A stretch of DNA of 64,000 nt from positions 25,881,843 through 25,945,842 of the forward strand of contig OZ026838.1 of NCBI GenBank assembly GCA_964023205.1, read 5' to 3'. Below the pieces are notes generated by a model that saw only the letters and a list, made by a program, of their open reading frames with translations, was not told where the DNA came from and did no database searches. Origin of the DNA: Lutraria lutraria (Eukaryota; Mollusca; Bivalvia; Venerida; Mactridae). Positions 1-34,268 of this stretch are shown one piece after another. Position 1 is the first letter of the stretch. The number at the start of each line of letters is the position of its first letter. The translations under genes and the position numbers were made by a program.

Positions 1-1393
1 ATATCAAGTAGGGACAACTCACTTAGGATATATATATATATGTCTTTCCTGATTTCATGAGATTGATAACATCACAGTATATACTGTTACATTTACATGT
101 AGACCAATAGATGACTTACAACCTGTTTATCATTTGTTGAATACAGTGTCTTAATCCCGTCAAATATATATGTCACTTGAAGTACCCAGGTCTTGTATTG
201 TATTTGACACTTTAAAACATTTGTATGTTTTATATGATGTACTGCTATGGACTTGTATTCTAAAGTACACTTCTCTTGCATTGTTTTGTTGATGTGAAGA
301 TCCATGGTGTATTTATTAATGACCCCCCCCCCCCCCCCCCAGCCAAGGGTTTCCCTATGGATCACTTAAGAAACTATACCATATTTCATGTATGTACATT
401 GAATGGACTGTTTTGAAGTGGTTTTGTTTTTTAAACCACAAACATTTCTCATGAATATCAATAGGGTAGACCATAAATTGTTTTTAATAGCAAGAAATGA
501 ATTTCCAGAAATATAAGAAAATTTTCCATCCTTTTGCTGCTAATGTATCACCTGTGTCTGTTGTAACTTGATTAATTGCTACCAGTGTAATTTCTTACAG
601 AGCAGACTGCATTTAATTGCTCTATATGTAATTTATAGCTGAGTGGACTGCAGATAATTAATTATATTGATCATACTTGTCAAAATTCAAGGTCTTCCAC
701 ATCACGGAATAACAAAATTTTCCGGGGATAATGAATAAATGTTTATCTAGTCTCTCCTAAATTTCCAATCATTATTCCCCTTTTTTGTTTGAAATAGTCT
801 CATATGGTCTGTTTTCTAAATGGTATGTATCTAATTACATGTATGTTGCCCTTTTTTTGCTCAGTTTGTCACAAATTCCTGTCCATCCCGTTGACGTCCT
901 TGGATTTTCAAATAATTGGACACATATGTTTACCATAATAAGGCAACATTCAGAATGTGACTTGGGACATTGTAGAATCAAGGTTATGTGATTGGCAGTG
1001 AAATAATGACAATTATATGCATGACCATTGTGTTTGCCTCGAACAAAACAAAGTCTGTGAGACATACATTTGTATGATATTGGGACAAACAGAATTTATC
1101 CATGATAAAAAAAATCATATACTTTTAATACATATATTTTCTGACTCATCATGGTCTTTGATGTATTAGTGCATCATAGTTAGATCTGGTTGCTGTTTTC
1201 TACATACATGTATACCCATCCTTAAAAATGCATGTTTTGTTTCATAAATAAAAGAACTCATTCTGCTGTGTAAATTTCTTTTAATGAGCCTTTCCCATTT
1301 CTGTCCTATTTTCTATATATGATAATAATTGGCTTATGTTATTTTGAATATGTTTGTTTATGACAATATTGATGTGTTTATTTCTATTTGTAG
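1..1393 (+). other. Intron upstream of the first visible PKA-C exon
   Basis: AT-rich sequence with a run of 18 C at 323-340. I looked for the exon encoding the A-helix (VKEFLAKAKEDF-type) and did not find it here, so the 5' exons lie left of the window. Confidence 0.6.
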
Positions 1394-23322
<21,929 letters not shown>

Positions 23323-26300
23323 GCATTTTCTTACTGTTTGATGACATTATTTTACTTTGTACAAGTGTAATTGTTCAAAGAAGCTGCTTCTGTGAATGTT
23401 TTCCAACTGTTAAAACGACATTTTGCTGGTAGCAATTTTAACGTAATGTGGCTGTTTTGTGACCAATTACGTGATAGCTTATCGGATATGATCTTGGTGA
23501 TGTTTCTTGGCTGAATACAAGCAGCTTCGACTTAAAGGCCAGTGAAACAGAACCATATTTGGTGTGTGTGATGTAATGATAGAAAGAAAAGTTGAAAGAC
23601 ATAACAGTAAATGCAGAGAAATTTTGCGGATAATTTGAGGATTGAGTGATTTTTAGTCGGTCCTCGTGCAATAAAGAGTGGGGTCTCTGAATGTACTGCT
23701 GGGTTGCATTGTTTCTTGTAGTCACTTGTCAAGACTTGCTTTAGGCCAAAAAATACAAAATAGGCTTGTTTTTATCTGTCACTTTTTATTGTGCTATTGT
23801 TTCTTATCATTGGTTAGACTTTAGGATAATAACTTGATAGGCCAGATTTATAGATCCAAATAATTAAGGAAAGATGTACAGGTTGCTGCCAAAAAGTATC
23901 GAGTTATTATCTTATTACACTGATAATTTAGGACGAAAATAAGTCGAATGATAAAGTTATGACCTGTTCAGTGTTTTTATAAGATGCTAAATAGTTCCTA
24001 ACTAAAGTCTTGTATATACTATAGCCTTCTGGGCATTATTAATACAGATTGTTATTATCATTTTTGGCTCGAAAAGGTGTGTGCAATTTTGGATGTGATA
24101 TTCTGATGCCGAGATAAAAACATATTCTTAGCTACCTCAACTCTCAAATTACTTTGGTAACATGCCAACACAATATTTTTGGTTTCTAAATCAACTTGAT
24201 CTGTTTATTTACTAAAAAAAGTTAACAAAGTTGGTCAAAATCATCTGTCTGGGTACTACTGAAAGATTTTCTAGTACTGATAATAAGCATATTATTTTCA
24301 ATTTCAGTTATGATATATAGGGGTACAGGGGTTGTAATTCACTAAGTTGGGTCTGACTTAATTTAATTTTGTCCTCTATGGATGTCTTTTGATGGCAAAT
24401 TTCAAAGTTAAATATCTTAGCTCTAGAGTAGAATGATACGCTCCCTCCCTTGTTGAAGTTAATTTGTGGTTTATGCCCCACCCCGGAAAAGTTATGATTC
24501 ACAAAAAGTTAAATTTGATGTTCATATTTGATGTACACTATTTTTGACGTTTTATCAAGTGATATAGAATATTGATGGAATTTTCTTCAAATATGTGTAT
24601 ATTTAATTACTTTATACCTGTCTAAGCCTTTATGCACTAAAGTAGAAATTATATTACTTATTTTCAGAGTATGTTTTCAGTGTCTAACAAACATTTTTTA
24701 TTTCTTGTAATAGTCTTGATGTACCATTTTTGCCTATTTACACAAATTGATGTATTGATATGTGAAGATTTGTGAATGTTACTTGTTTTATTGAGAGCAC
24801 AAAAAACTCGACTGCAGTGAAAACTACAGCACTATTTGAGATATGACACTCTTTTACTTCCAAAGTTAATTGTTGTACATTGTGTAAAAAATATTAATTG
24901 TATATTTGTATGTGTGAGTTTAAATTTAAATAAGTTGGATTTTTTTCAAATTTTGTCCATAATTGATTTTGATGGTTAATAATATTAATCCTGTAAAAAT
25001 GTGTATAAATTATTACATCGTAATATTTTCAAAATTCATACAGTGTACTTGTTGTTGATAATTTTTTATTTGAATTTCTGACAAAGACACTGTTTGAAGA
25101 TGGAAGTATTGATGACAGCATGTATTCTTATATTTCATTTAAATATCATAGTCCAGTTATAATCTTGTAGATGTATTTCGGAGTTTTTTCTTTTTTGTGT
25201 ATGGATATGTATTGTATTAGTAATGTAGGAATTACTGTCTGTATATCTGGTATGTTTGTTACTGGTAGTTTTGAAAAGCGTAGAGCATAATACTTGTTAT
25301 TGACCTAATTGAATATATACGAGCGAATTACATGTCTTGATTTTTAATTGGATATAATAGCATGAATTAACATTTTTCGAATGACTGGGATAAATGAAGT
25401 TTTTTTTATTAATTTTTAATGTGTTCCATCATTGAAATCTGCCTTCTTTGTATTGAAACTATTATTTTCCCGACACTTAACATCGTATTTGAATGAAAAT
25501 CGATGAATCAAACATTCACCTTATTATGGTTTGTAATGAAGATCAATGGAATTAAAGTATGCTTTTTATCCATACACAGACCTACCTAACTCTGTATATC
25601 TAGATGGTATGGAATTTGTTCAATGTCCAAATAATTGTTCCAATAACTCAAGTATTAGACATTTACTAATTGACGAATAATGTATTAGTTAATTGATGTG
25701 TCTTTTGTATTCTTCTTATTTTGATTTTAATGTATATCTTATTTGTTTTTGAAAAAATTTGATTGTTAACGATTCAGTTGTTTAAAGTGCTTCACATTAA
25801 TATTTTATCTTTATTTGTTTCTTTCATGTTAGATATTTACCACTGGCTATCATCTATAAAGTGATAATTCTTTTAAGTCATTTAATCTTCATAGCCAAGG
25901 TATATTATTGTTGAAATTTATTGCTAGTGACTTACATTAAAAAATGGAAATTTGTTTGAAATGAGGATTTAATTTTGAACTTAAAGCTACTTTTCCAGGC
26001 TTCCAATGATTTATGTAGTCTTCTGAGACTCATTGTTCTCATCTCCATCATTACGAATTCCTGAATTTCTTACAAAGGTCTTTAAATTATAACATACTTA
26101 CTGACTGGATAAACATTTGTATCTTGTGAAAAAGCAACTCACAATTTGTTTACTATTTAAAATAAATTCTGTAGAATGTGATATAGATATATAAAATTTG
26201 GCATTGAGTTGTGTAGAGAAAAAGTGTTAGGACTTTTGTTATTTATTATCTAACACACTTAAAGAACAATGGTTCATCAGTCATGCCACACCTAAAGAAC

Positions 26301-26500
26301 AATTGCTATAAGTGAACTTACAATTTCAAAAGATATAAGAACTATGCTGTTAATTTGCTAGATTATTTTTGTCTCTTATCATGTTCTAAGTTTTACTCTT
26401 TGTAAGTATCTGATTAAATGTTCATTAAGCTATATTTTCAATCAAATTTTCAAGATCATGCAGAGAATTGAATAAAGTTTTCCATGATCAACTTTGGTTG
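23323..26500 (+). other. Probable PKA-C 3' untranslated region
   Basis: After the stop there are about 3.2 kb of AT-rich, T-biased sequence with no coding exon and no recognised repeat. The best poly(A) signal is AATAAA at 26471-26476, followed by a GT/T-rich tract (26495-26520). Earlier weaker signals exist, so shorter 3' ends are possible. The extent is inferred, not observed. Confidence 0.45.
26471..26476 (+). terminator. Candidate poly(A) signal for PKA-C
   Basis: A canonical AATAAA is followed within about 30 nt by a T/GT-rich downstream element. The next feature, 68 bp on, is a MITE, so the unique 3' UTR probably ends here. Confidence 0.4.
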
Positions 26501-26543
26501 TTTGTTATCTTTGTATATATTGTCATTCATTGTTCAAAATATG

Positions 26544-26726
26544 TACAGTCAAACCTATGTTAGCAGCCACCTCCAAATAAAGGCCACCCTGTAAATTAAT
26601 GTTATTCTGTTAAAAAACGTCATTGATTATTTAGAACAAAATGACCTCTGAATAAAGATCACCTGTCAATTAAAGGCCATATTTTGTCTTTCCCAAGGTA
26701 GGCCTTTGTTCACAGGTTTGACTGTA
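26544..26726 (+). mobile_element. CAGTCAAACCTG-family MITE, copy C
   Basis: It is TA-flanked on both sides: TA-CAGTCAAACCTATG at the start, CACAGGTTTGACTG-TA at the end, 183 bp. It lies 68 bp after the predicted PKA-C poly(A) signal. Confidence 0.8.
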
Positions 26727-27424
26727 CCCTAAAGTGTTATTTTCTATGATGCATACCGGTAGTGATCTAGTTTCCACTAATCACCAGAATTGTCTTTGCA
26801 AGATACAATGAAGTAACACAGGATCATGCAATGGACAGAGTCGAGTGAGAGCCGTTTCGGGGATCTTGTTCATCCCAGAAACAAGTCACTCCAACCCCTA
26901 CCTGATATTTTATCTATAGACATGTGTGATTTTTGATTGGAAGCAATAATGATACAAACAAAGTGATTTTCTGCTTCTGGCTTCAAAGTTTGCCATCTTT
27001 TGGCCCCAAGCAGCCATTTCTCTTCCTTATTTATGAAAATTCCAATGTACTGTAAAATATCAACCAGCAATAAAAACTATCCTATCATAATGTAGGATAG
27101 TCTGAGGATAGTAAACAGGACTGAAATCTATCAATATTAATAGACCTATTTATTGAAAATGGGACTGAAAAATTGATGATTTAATTGAAATTCATTACCG
27201 CTTTCTCTCAATAAACTAAATAAATATCAATTTCGGCTCCATTGCCAATTATTTTCTCTGCAATTCCTTGAAATCCTGATAAATGCGATACAGTCGGCTT
27301 CCTAGAATTCCATTACTCATTATGTCAATAAATATAGCTTTATAAAGCGAATGTAAATGATACTTCATGTAATAAATACAAGAGTGTCTTGTATTTGTGT
27401 CACTTGTGAAAAATCTAAACTAGA

Positions 27425-27665
27425 AGCCTAAGGGAAACATGTTGAGCCTGCTATTGTCAAGAGATGAAGAAGTTTTATTATAATGGTCTGAGCAATTTGG
27501 ACATGTGACCTTAAAGTGTGACCTTTGAGCTCCAAAAATGAATTTAAGGTCTGACATGCATCTCATATGAAAAATATTTGTACCAAGTTATTTTGAATCT
27601 CCCAATAAATGACAAGAGTAATAAATTGTCCAGACAAGCATTATCCAGACAGATAGATGCACATA
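27425..27665 (+). repeat. Diverged GTGACCTTTGA interspersed repeat
   Basis: It contains GTGTGACCTTTGAGCTCC, GTACCAAGTTATTTTGAATC and AGACAAGCATTATCCAGACA. It shares layout with 46440-46700 (GACCTTTGAACTCCCAC, TGTGTTAAGTTAAATC, AATCCCTTCATGGATG). Confidence 0.5.
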
Positions 27666-28401
27666 CACCTAAGAAACCACCATTGAGGCAACTATGTTGA
27701 GCTTACAAAAATGGAAACAGCAAGGTCATTCTTACTGTAAATTGTTTGTTAAGCATTTGATCTCCCACTATTACATAGGATATAATAGTATTTTAGCACA
27801 GTTTGACAACTTGGGACTAGCCATCGATTTCTAATTTTATGCTCAATTGTCTTATGTTAACTGTACGCATGGTACGGAAGTGTAGAGAGATATCATTTTT
27901 TCATTTCTTGGACAATAACTTGCTGTTCTAAAAAGAATGGAATATATATATTTTACCAGTCATTACAGTGCTGACAAGACAAAAGGTGTCTGATTCCTTT
28001 ACAATGTGATACTGTGTTAGTATGTACATATTAAATCTTCACACTGAATTGGGAAGCTAATTAAGCCATGATTCCATGATGGTGTCAATAATACCTGAGA
28101 GAAGTGTGATTGTTACTGTGTTACATTTCCTATAATATTGATCTGTTACAGGAAAACTACCGGTATAAATTAATGTCATCTTTAATACACAGTACCTTAA
28201 TAAGAAGGAAAGTAATTTATTTCATATACAAATTTATAATACTGTATAGTCCAATTTGATGAAACTATCATTTTTGCATTATTTCACAGTCAATGCATGC
28301 ATTCAGATTTTTAATACTCTCCTAATTTTTAAATGTACATGTATTTACCTGTGGGAGCGGAACATTCTCTAGTCATAAACAAAACTATCAACTATATTTA
28401 T

Positions 28402-28610
28402 CTATCTGTCTGTTGTTTAACGGCCCATTCGACAGCTATGGTCATTTCAGAGCTGCCCCAGAGAGAGGGGAGATAAGATACAGGAGAAATGGGCATTTAT
28501 ATCCCTATTCTTCACGAATAGCTTTTCCTGGTTGTTCATCGTGCCTGATGTGAAGCAACAATACATGCCTCGCCCTTTTTCCTTTGATTTTCTAGACACA
28601 TACTTTGCTT
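28402..28610 (-). mobile_element. SINE, 3' part (copy 1 of 3)
   Basis: Read on the + strand: GTTGTTTAACGGCCCATTCG, ACAGCTATGGTCATTTCAGA, GGAGATAAGATACAGGAGAA, ATCGTGCCTGATGTGAAGCA. Its minus strand ends in a GGCCGTTAAAC-type SINE tail. The tRNA-like head seen at 52083-52142 is missing. Confidence 0.6.
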
Positions 28611-30857
28611 GATACATATCTCATTAAATTTATTTGTAAACAACCATGATGTGAACTTTAAACACCTTACATTACTTGTATTGGGACAACAACCTCACAG
28701 AAAGCAGACAGATATAAACATACTAGTATAATGGAAGTGTCTCATATGATCATTTATTTACAACTTCTTGAGTATAATCATTTTGAAAGAAGATTATAAT
28801 ATAAATCATTATCTTCAGTTGCTATGGTAACGTAACTTCTATAGACTTTCATTCAATGTGAGTTTTATAAACTGACCTTCAACTATTCGTATTAATAAAT
28901 ATGTTCTCTCATCTACGTGTATGATAAACAGACACAGAATATACAAGCCTATGCTGACGTAGTTGTATTATAAATTCTTATTATACAGTGATATGAATAA
29001 TTAAGTAGCCTCCTGACAATAATAGAATCTGTAAAACAGACTAAGGCTGGTGTGGAACTGTTCACTATTGATAGCAAAATCAGCAACAGAATAGTTACCT
29101 CAGTCTTAAAGTAATTGGAATCATGTTGGCTCAGCAATATATCAAATATAATTGCATAAATAGTTCTTGAATAAAGAAATGTTGAAAATTTCTGTTCAAA
29201 TATTTTATAACTTTCAAGCCATTCATATGGCATTACTGAATGAATTATTAATATTTCAAATAATATTTAAAGTTTTCTGTTGGTTCAAGGTTGTATAATG
29301 GACTTGAACCATACACAATTACATCTTATTGAATTTTGGTTCTCGGATATAGTTACTGTTCATATTTAAAATTTTATGCAATATATCATAAGCGACGTAA
29401 AGCAGAGCGCGGTAAAATGTTGCATAGAATTCAAAAAATGATTTTGTTTGTCCTAATTACTTCATATATCAAAAACATAAGTGACTTATTTTCTCCATAC
29501 CAGTTCTCAGCACATTTTATGCGACATATTTTTCCAAATTTCAAATGAAATCATTGGACAATTAAGAGTTTAGGAGAAACGTAACTAAACCATTGTTTAT
29601 GGAGCACATTTTAGCAACGTCATTTATAAATCTGTCAGAACAGCATTTAATAATTTCTCAGAAATTTCTCAATATCTAAGATTTTTTTTAAAAAATCTTA
29701 TTTTTCAATAGTCATTAAGATTTGGATCCTACGTAAATGAAATAACTCCTACTTATCTAACAGTATGTGAGAAATCCTAAATGCCAAAATTCAGGGGCCA
29801 ATCTTAAGTGTTCAGGGTTATAATGACATTTATCCGTATATGTTAACCAATTTTCGTATTGTATTACCGGCAGCCACGAAAACAGTAATAGTAATTTCCC
29901 TGCTTCTAATATTTATGAAATTAATATTCTTCCTGTTCGAAATAGCTGTTAAATTCAAAGTGCAAATATGCAGACTGTAAAAACAGATTGTTTTCTTACA
30001 ATGTAAATGTCACGTAAGGCTGATCCTGTATTATAAGTCATTACCTTAAAAGATCGTCTTGGAGGATAGTCATGCGATTCTATTTGTTGTTAGAATAAAA
30101 ACTAATACATTAATTGGGGAAAATGGTTTTAAATATCAGGATGTGGCAATTCATAAAAATGTGACTGGTCATATAAAAAAGGTTTATCAGGGTAAACTAC
30201 ATTTGTATTCAAAAATGAGTTTAAAATAATTATTAAGTGTTTTTCTAGTGGAATGTTATTTTTCATTACCCCACCCACATTCTCAGTTGATTAGTTTTGT
30301 TGACTTTAGTTTAAACAATATTTATTCCCAAAGGTAATTGCATGACAGACATACAAAACAATTAATACATAGTAAAATGACATATCGGATTGGAAAACAA
30401 GATTACTTTAACTTATGTAAATTCCGTTCCGTATGGTATTTACAAATTTAAACATATATACATTTGCATTGGTGTAATGATACAGTATTTAAAATTAAGC
30501 TGTCGATGAAATCATTAGACAAAATGATGCAGATTCGAAAAAAAGGATGGATGCAAAGTGATATACTTATATTTCTAATAAGGAGTTCAATGGTGCGCTC
30601 TGGTGGTCATGGCGACAGGACAGGGTCAACGGATTGTGTTAATGATTTCTTTCTCTAGCAGGTAGTGCTTTAATAATTTAGGTATTATAGTAGGCGACTT
30701 ACACAGATTGGCCAATAGAGGAAAGGATGTCAATAATGAAATGAAAGGGTCGTATTAGATATTTTAAGAAATAAAACGTTTTGACGCTAATATATAGCGT
30801 GAACATAACTGAACAAAACAGTGTTTTGGAATGATGTTAAGCGGTCATATCCATATA

Positions 30858-31753
30858 CACGGTGGTTAACCGGCTCGGACTTTTTTTGGATCAAATCAGC
30901 GTCCCCAGACTATTTTTGATCGAGTAAAGGACTTTTACTGATTAATTTCTTAAAAACAATGGACAGACATCCCGATTCAGACGCAAAAACACGTAAGAAC
31001 AATTTCTGTACCACGGAACTTTTACATGTCTGTTCTTTCCATACAATAATCAACAATTTCTAGTAAATTTATTCTTTACATCACGAAAAAGTCTGAAGTT
31101 TCTCAAGTGAAAGTGAAAGTGCTTCAACATTTACCTGAAATTACTAAGAAAGTACACCGATTTTTCAGACTTCATGCTTGTTTATTGCTCTAAAATATAT
31201 ATTGTACATTGCCAAGGTGTTTTAGTCAAACGTGGGTCTTTCAAATATCAAATTATCAGTTTTTTTACGATCCAAAGGAAATGATCATAACTAGTCCGTT
31301 TCCATGATCACTAGAAGTCCTTCGCTGCTAAGTTTGTTGTTTTTTCTCTTTAACAACAATGAATCGAATTTTGACTGGATAAATACCCGACAAGTTACCT
31401 TTGATAAATTGTTGTTATTCAGTTCAGTAACGATATCGATTGAAAAACATGAAAACTTTGTAGAAATTGACATTTTATTCCTTTGCCCAATCTTGCGAGG
31501 GAAAATGCATTTTGATTACATTTGTGCATAGATTCTGTTCTCTGTGATGTTGATTTAACATTATTTTCTTGTCAATATACATTTGTGCTGTTCCGTCGCA
31601 CATAAATATTAAAATAAAATAAGTAGAACATATAAAATATCAAATATTTTGAACACACCTGAACTTCATATTCATTAAAAGTCCTTTGCTCGATCAAAAA
31701 TAGTCTGGGGACGCTGATTTGATCCAAAAAAGTCCGAGTCGTTAACCACCGTG
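30858..31753. mobile_element. 896-bp element with about 70-bp terminal inverted repeats
   Basis: Left arm CACGGTGGTTAAC, GGATCAAATCAGCGTCCCCA, GACTATTTTTGATCGAG. The right arm is the inverted copy, ending TCGTTAACCACCGTG, with only a few differences over about 70 bp. The inside has no transposase-like ORF, so it is non-autonomous. The right end directly abuts the LINE remnant. The flanking TATA/ATAA allows only a 2-3 bp target duplication. Confidence 0.75.
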
Positions 31754-32965
31754 ATAATAGGAGATTGTTAGTTGTAAGCGGGCAATGAATGTTGGTAAAA
31801 TGTTGGTCACGTAGATGTTGGTAGAGTGGACAGCGAAACATGTCAGAGGTTCCCATTTGAAGTCGTTAGATAACGTAAGTCCTAGGTGTTTATTTGTGGG
31901 TAGTTATACTACGTCGATGGCGACGTTGTTGAAAAATATAGGTTGGTGTTGTGGCCTTCGGATTTTCTTGGATATTAACATTGATTTTGTTTTAGATGGA
32001 TTGGAAGACACAAGCCAAGATTGTGACCATGTATATATATATTCTAGGTCTTCGTTAAGTTGTCTTGCAGCAGAAATAGGATCGTCAACTATGATTTAAA
32101 GACTAGTGTCTTCTGCAAAGAGTCTAATGTTAGATTTGATTTTGGTACCTATGTCGTTAATGTATATAAGGAAGAGAATTGGACCAAGTATTGATCCCTG
32201 AGGGACGCCAGCATTGATAGATGACCACTGAGATGATGAATTTGCATAGGTTACACGTACGTTGCTGACGAGATGAAAGGTATGACAAAAACCACTGCAG
32301 GAGTGTACCGCGTACGCCAATAAGAGATAATTTATGCAAAAGCCCCCGATGCCAAACACGATCAAATGCTTTGGAGATATCACAAAATACGGTGCGGACT
32401 TCTTTACCTTCGTTGACAGCACGGCATATAGATGAAAGCAAGCTGGTTTACAGTGGAGTCGCCTTTAAGGAAACCTGACTGGAAAGAAGATAGTAAAGCG
32501 TTTGATATTAAATAGTTGTAGAGGTATTTGTGTATACAGCGTTCCATCAATTTGCCTAGACAGCTAAGGAGAGAAATAGGACGATAATTAGACGGCTTGG
32601 ATGGATCCCCCTTTTTGAAAGCTGGAACAACATTTGCGAGTTTCCAAGAGCTAGGGAATTCGGACATGGATAAGAGATGGCTGAAATAGGCAGCTAGTGG
32701 ATTTGACAATTCTTCTGCACCTTCACGAAAAAGTCGAGGGCTTACCAGATCAGGACCACAAGCTTTTGACGGATCGATAAGTGAAATGGCATCAAGAACA
32801 TCCTGGGCAGAAATAACAATGTCTGAGATGGTTGAACTAGCCGCGGAATGACCTTCTGGCAGAGGATGGTTGTTGTCGATCGTTGTTTGCAAAAAAAACT
32901 GATTAAGAAGCTCGGTTTTGTCTTCGTCTGTTGCAGCTTCGAGGCCATTGTCATTTTTTTGACTT
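31754..32965 (-). pseudogene. LINE reverse transcriptase remnant
   Basis: Non-LTR retrotransposon RT broken into several frames. Visible in order on the minus strand are [104 protein letters not shown] (active-site FADD altered) and a thumb-like SWLVSSNPSKTKSMLIS. Endonuclease and C-terminus are absent: the sequence is cut at 31754 by the inverted-repeat element. It resembles the jockey/CR1-like RT group; the exact clade is not determined. It is non-functional. Confidence 0.85.
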
Positions 32966-34103
32966 TATTTATTACTTTCGTTCGGTAGTGGTAAAATAAT
33001 AAAATTAGCTAGACAGACATTCATTGACTTGTCACTTGTGATTAACACATAGAGTTTGATACTTTTTAGACGTTTGACCTCATATTTCTCATTATGACAT
33101 TCACAACCTGAATTAAGGGCCCTTTTCACAAGACAGGAAACAAAATGTCTTCAATGCAGGATCAGGGGGCGCAACGTAATGTAGCGAAAGTTGATATTTA
33201 AGCGTCGCTTTTGAGAATGTAAGTAAGATGGCATACTAAATGTGATATTTTTGTGCAAAAATGGATACGTTTTCGGTAAGTTTGAACATTTTATCACATT
33301 ACTGGATATAAAGTATATGCGCATCAGGTGGCCGCCGGTTTTAAGAAAGCTCACAACTTTAGTTCATGAACCTAGCTTTTGTGGTTTGGGAGCCAACTCC
33401 AGAACAATCATTAAAGTTGGAAGTTGTGAATTGTCATCGCTGTGATTTCGTTTTCAAAAGTCGTCATATAGACGTTTTAGACTAGTTTGACCTTACTGAA
33501 GTCAGATTCATGGTCATGTACAATCAATCACATCTCAGGTTCAATGTCATGAATAAACGATAACATTTTGATATTTTATCTTTGTATAGTTTAATGACTG
33601 ATATAATATTCTCCAATTTCTCTCACTACATACTTCATACTTTCATAATAAAACAAAAAACAACAGCAAAAACTCAACAAGAGTACAACCAGCCATCAAT
33701 GTAATGTTTCAAAAAAATCACACATTGTGTACATCAAACATATCTTGACATTTAAACTTGCTAACAACCACATTTTTAATATAAACAAAATGTTAACCTT
33801 GAGTATATATATATATATACACAAAAAGTATAACAAGGATTTATATACAGTAGATTTCATGCATTAACTTATAATCAATATGCATACTAATTAGTATAGA
33901 CTTCAAGGTAACTATATCTATATAAAGATTTTATTAGTCACAGTAATTAATTAGTGTTCAATTAAAGCTTAATTAATGTCACATAAAATCAATCCAACAT
34001 AGATATAATTATACAGGCTTATTAATAGTAATAAAACATATTAATGAATATTAATGAATCACACGTTATAATAAAATCAATTAACAAATCAATTAGTTCC
34101 ATG

Positions 34104-34268
34104 AATGTCAAACCTTTGTACAGAGACCACCCATGGGACAGACAAAGTGTGACTTTTATTGACAGGTGACCTTTATATGGAGGTAATTCTGTTCTCAATA
34201 ATCAATAATGGTTTCTAAAAGATTGGTCTTCATTCACAGGGTGGCCGCTTGCAGAGGTTTGACTGCAC
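34104..34268 (-). mobile_element. CAGTCAAACCTG-family MITE, copy D
   Basis: Left ATGTCAAACCTTTGTACAG, right GCAGAGGTTTGACTGCA. The orientation is opposite to copy C (CCTTTAT units on the + strand). Confidence 0.7.

Larger units (their letters stand above)
26727..30857. other. Intergenic region
   Basis: No conserved exon is seen on either strand. It contains a diverged GACCTTTGA-type repeat (27425-27665) and a SINE tail (28402-28610). Confidence 0.5.

Noticed and set aside
31815..32892. Functional reverse transcriptase or a retrovirus-like element
   Set aside because: No LTRs, several frameshifts, an altered FADD motif and loss of the C-terminus. It is a dead LINE fragment.
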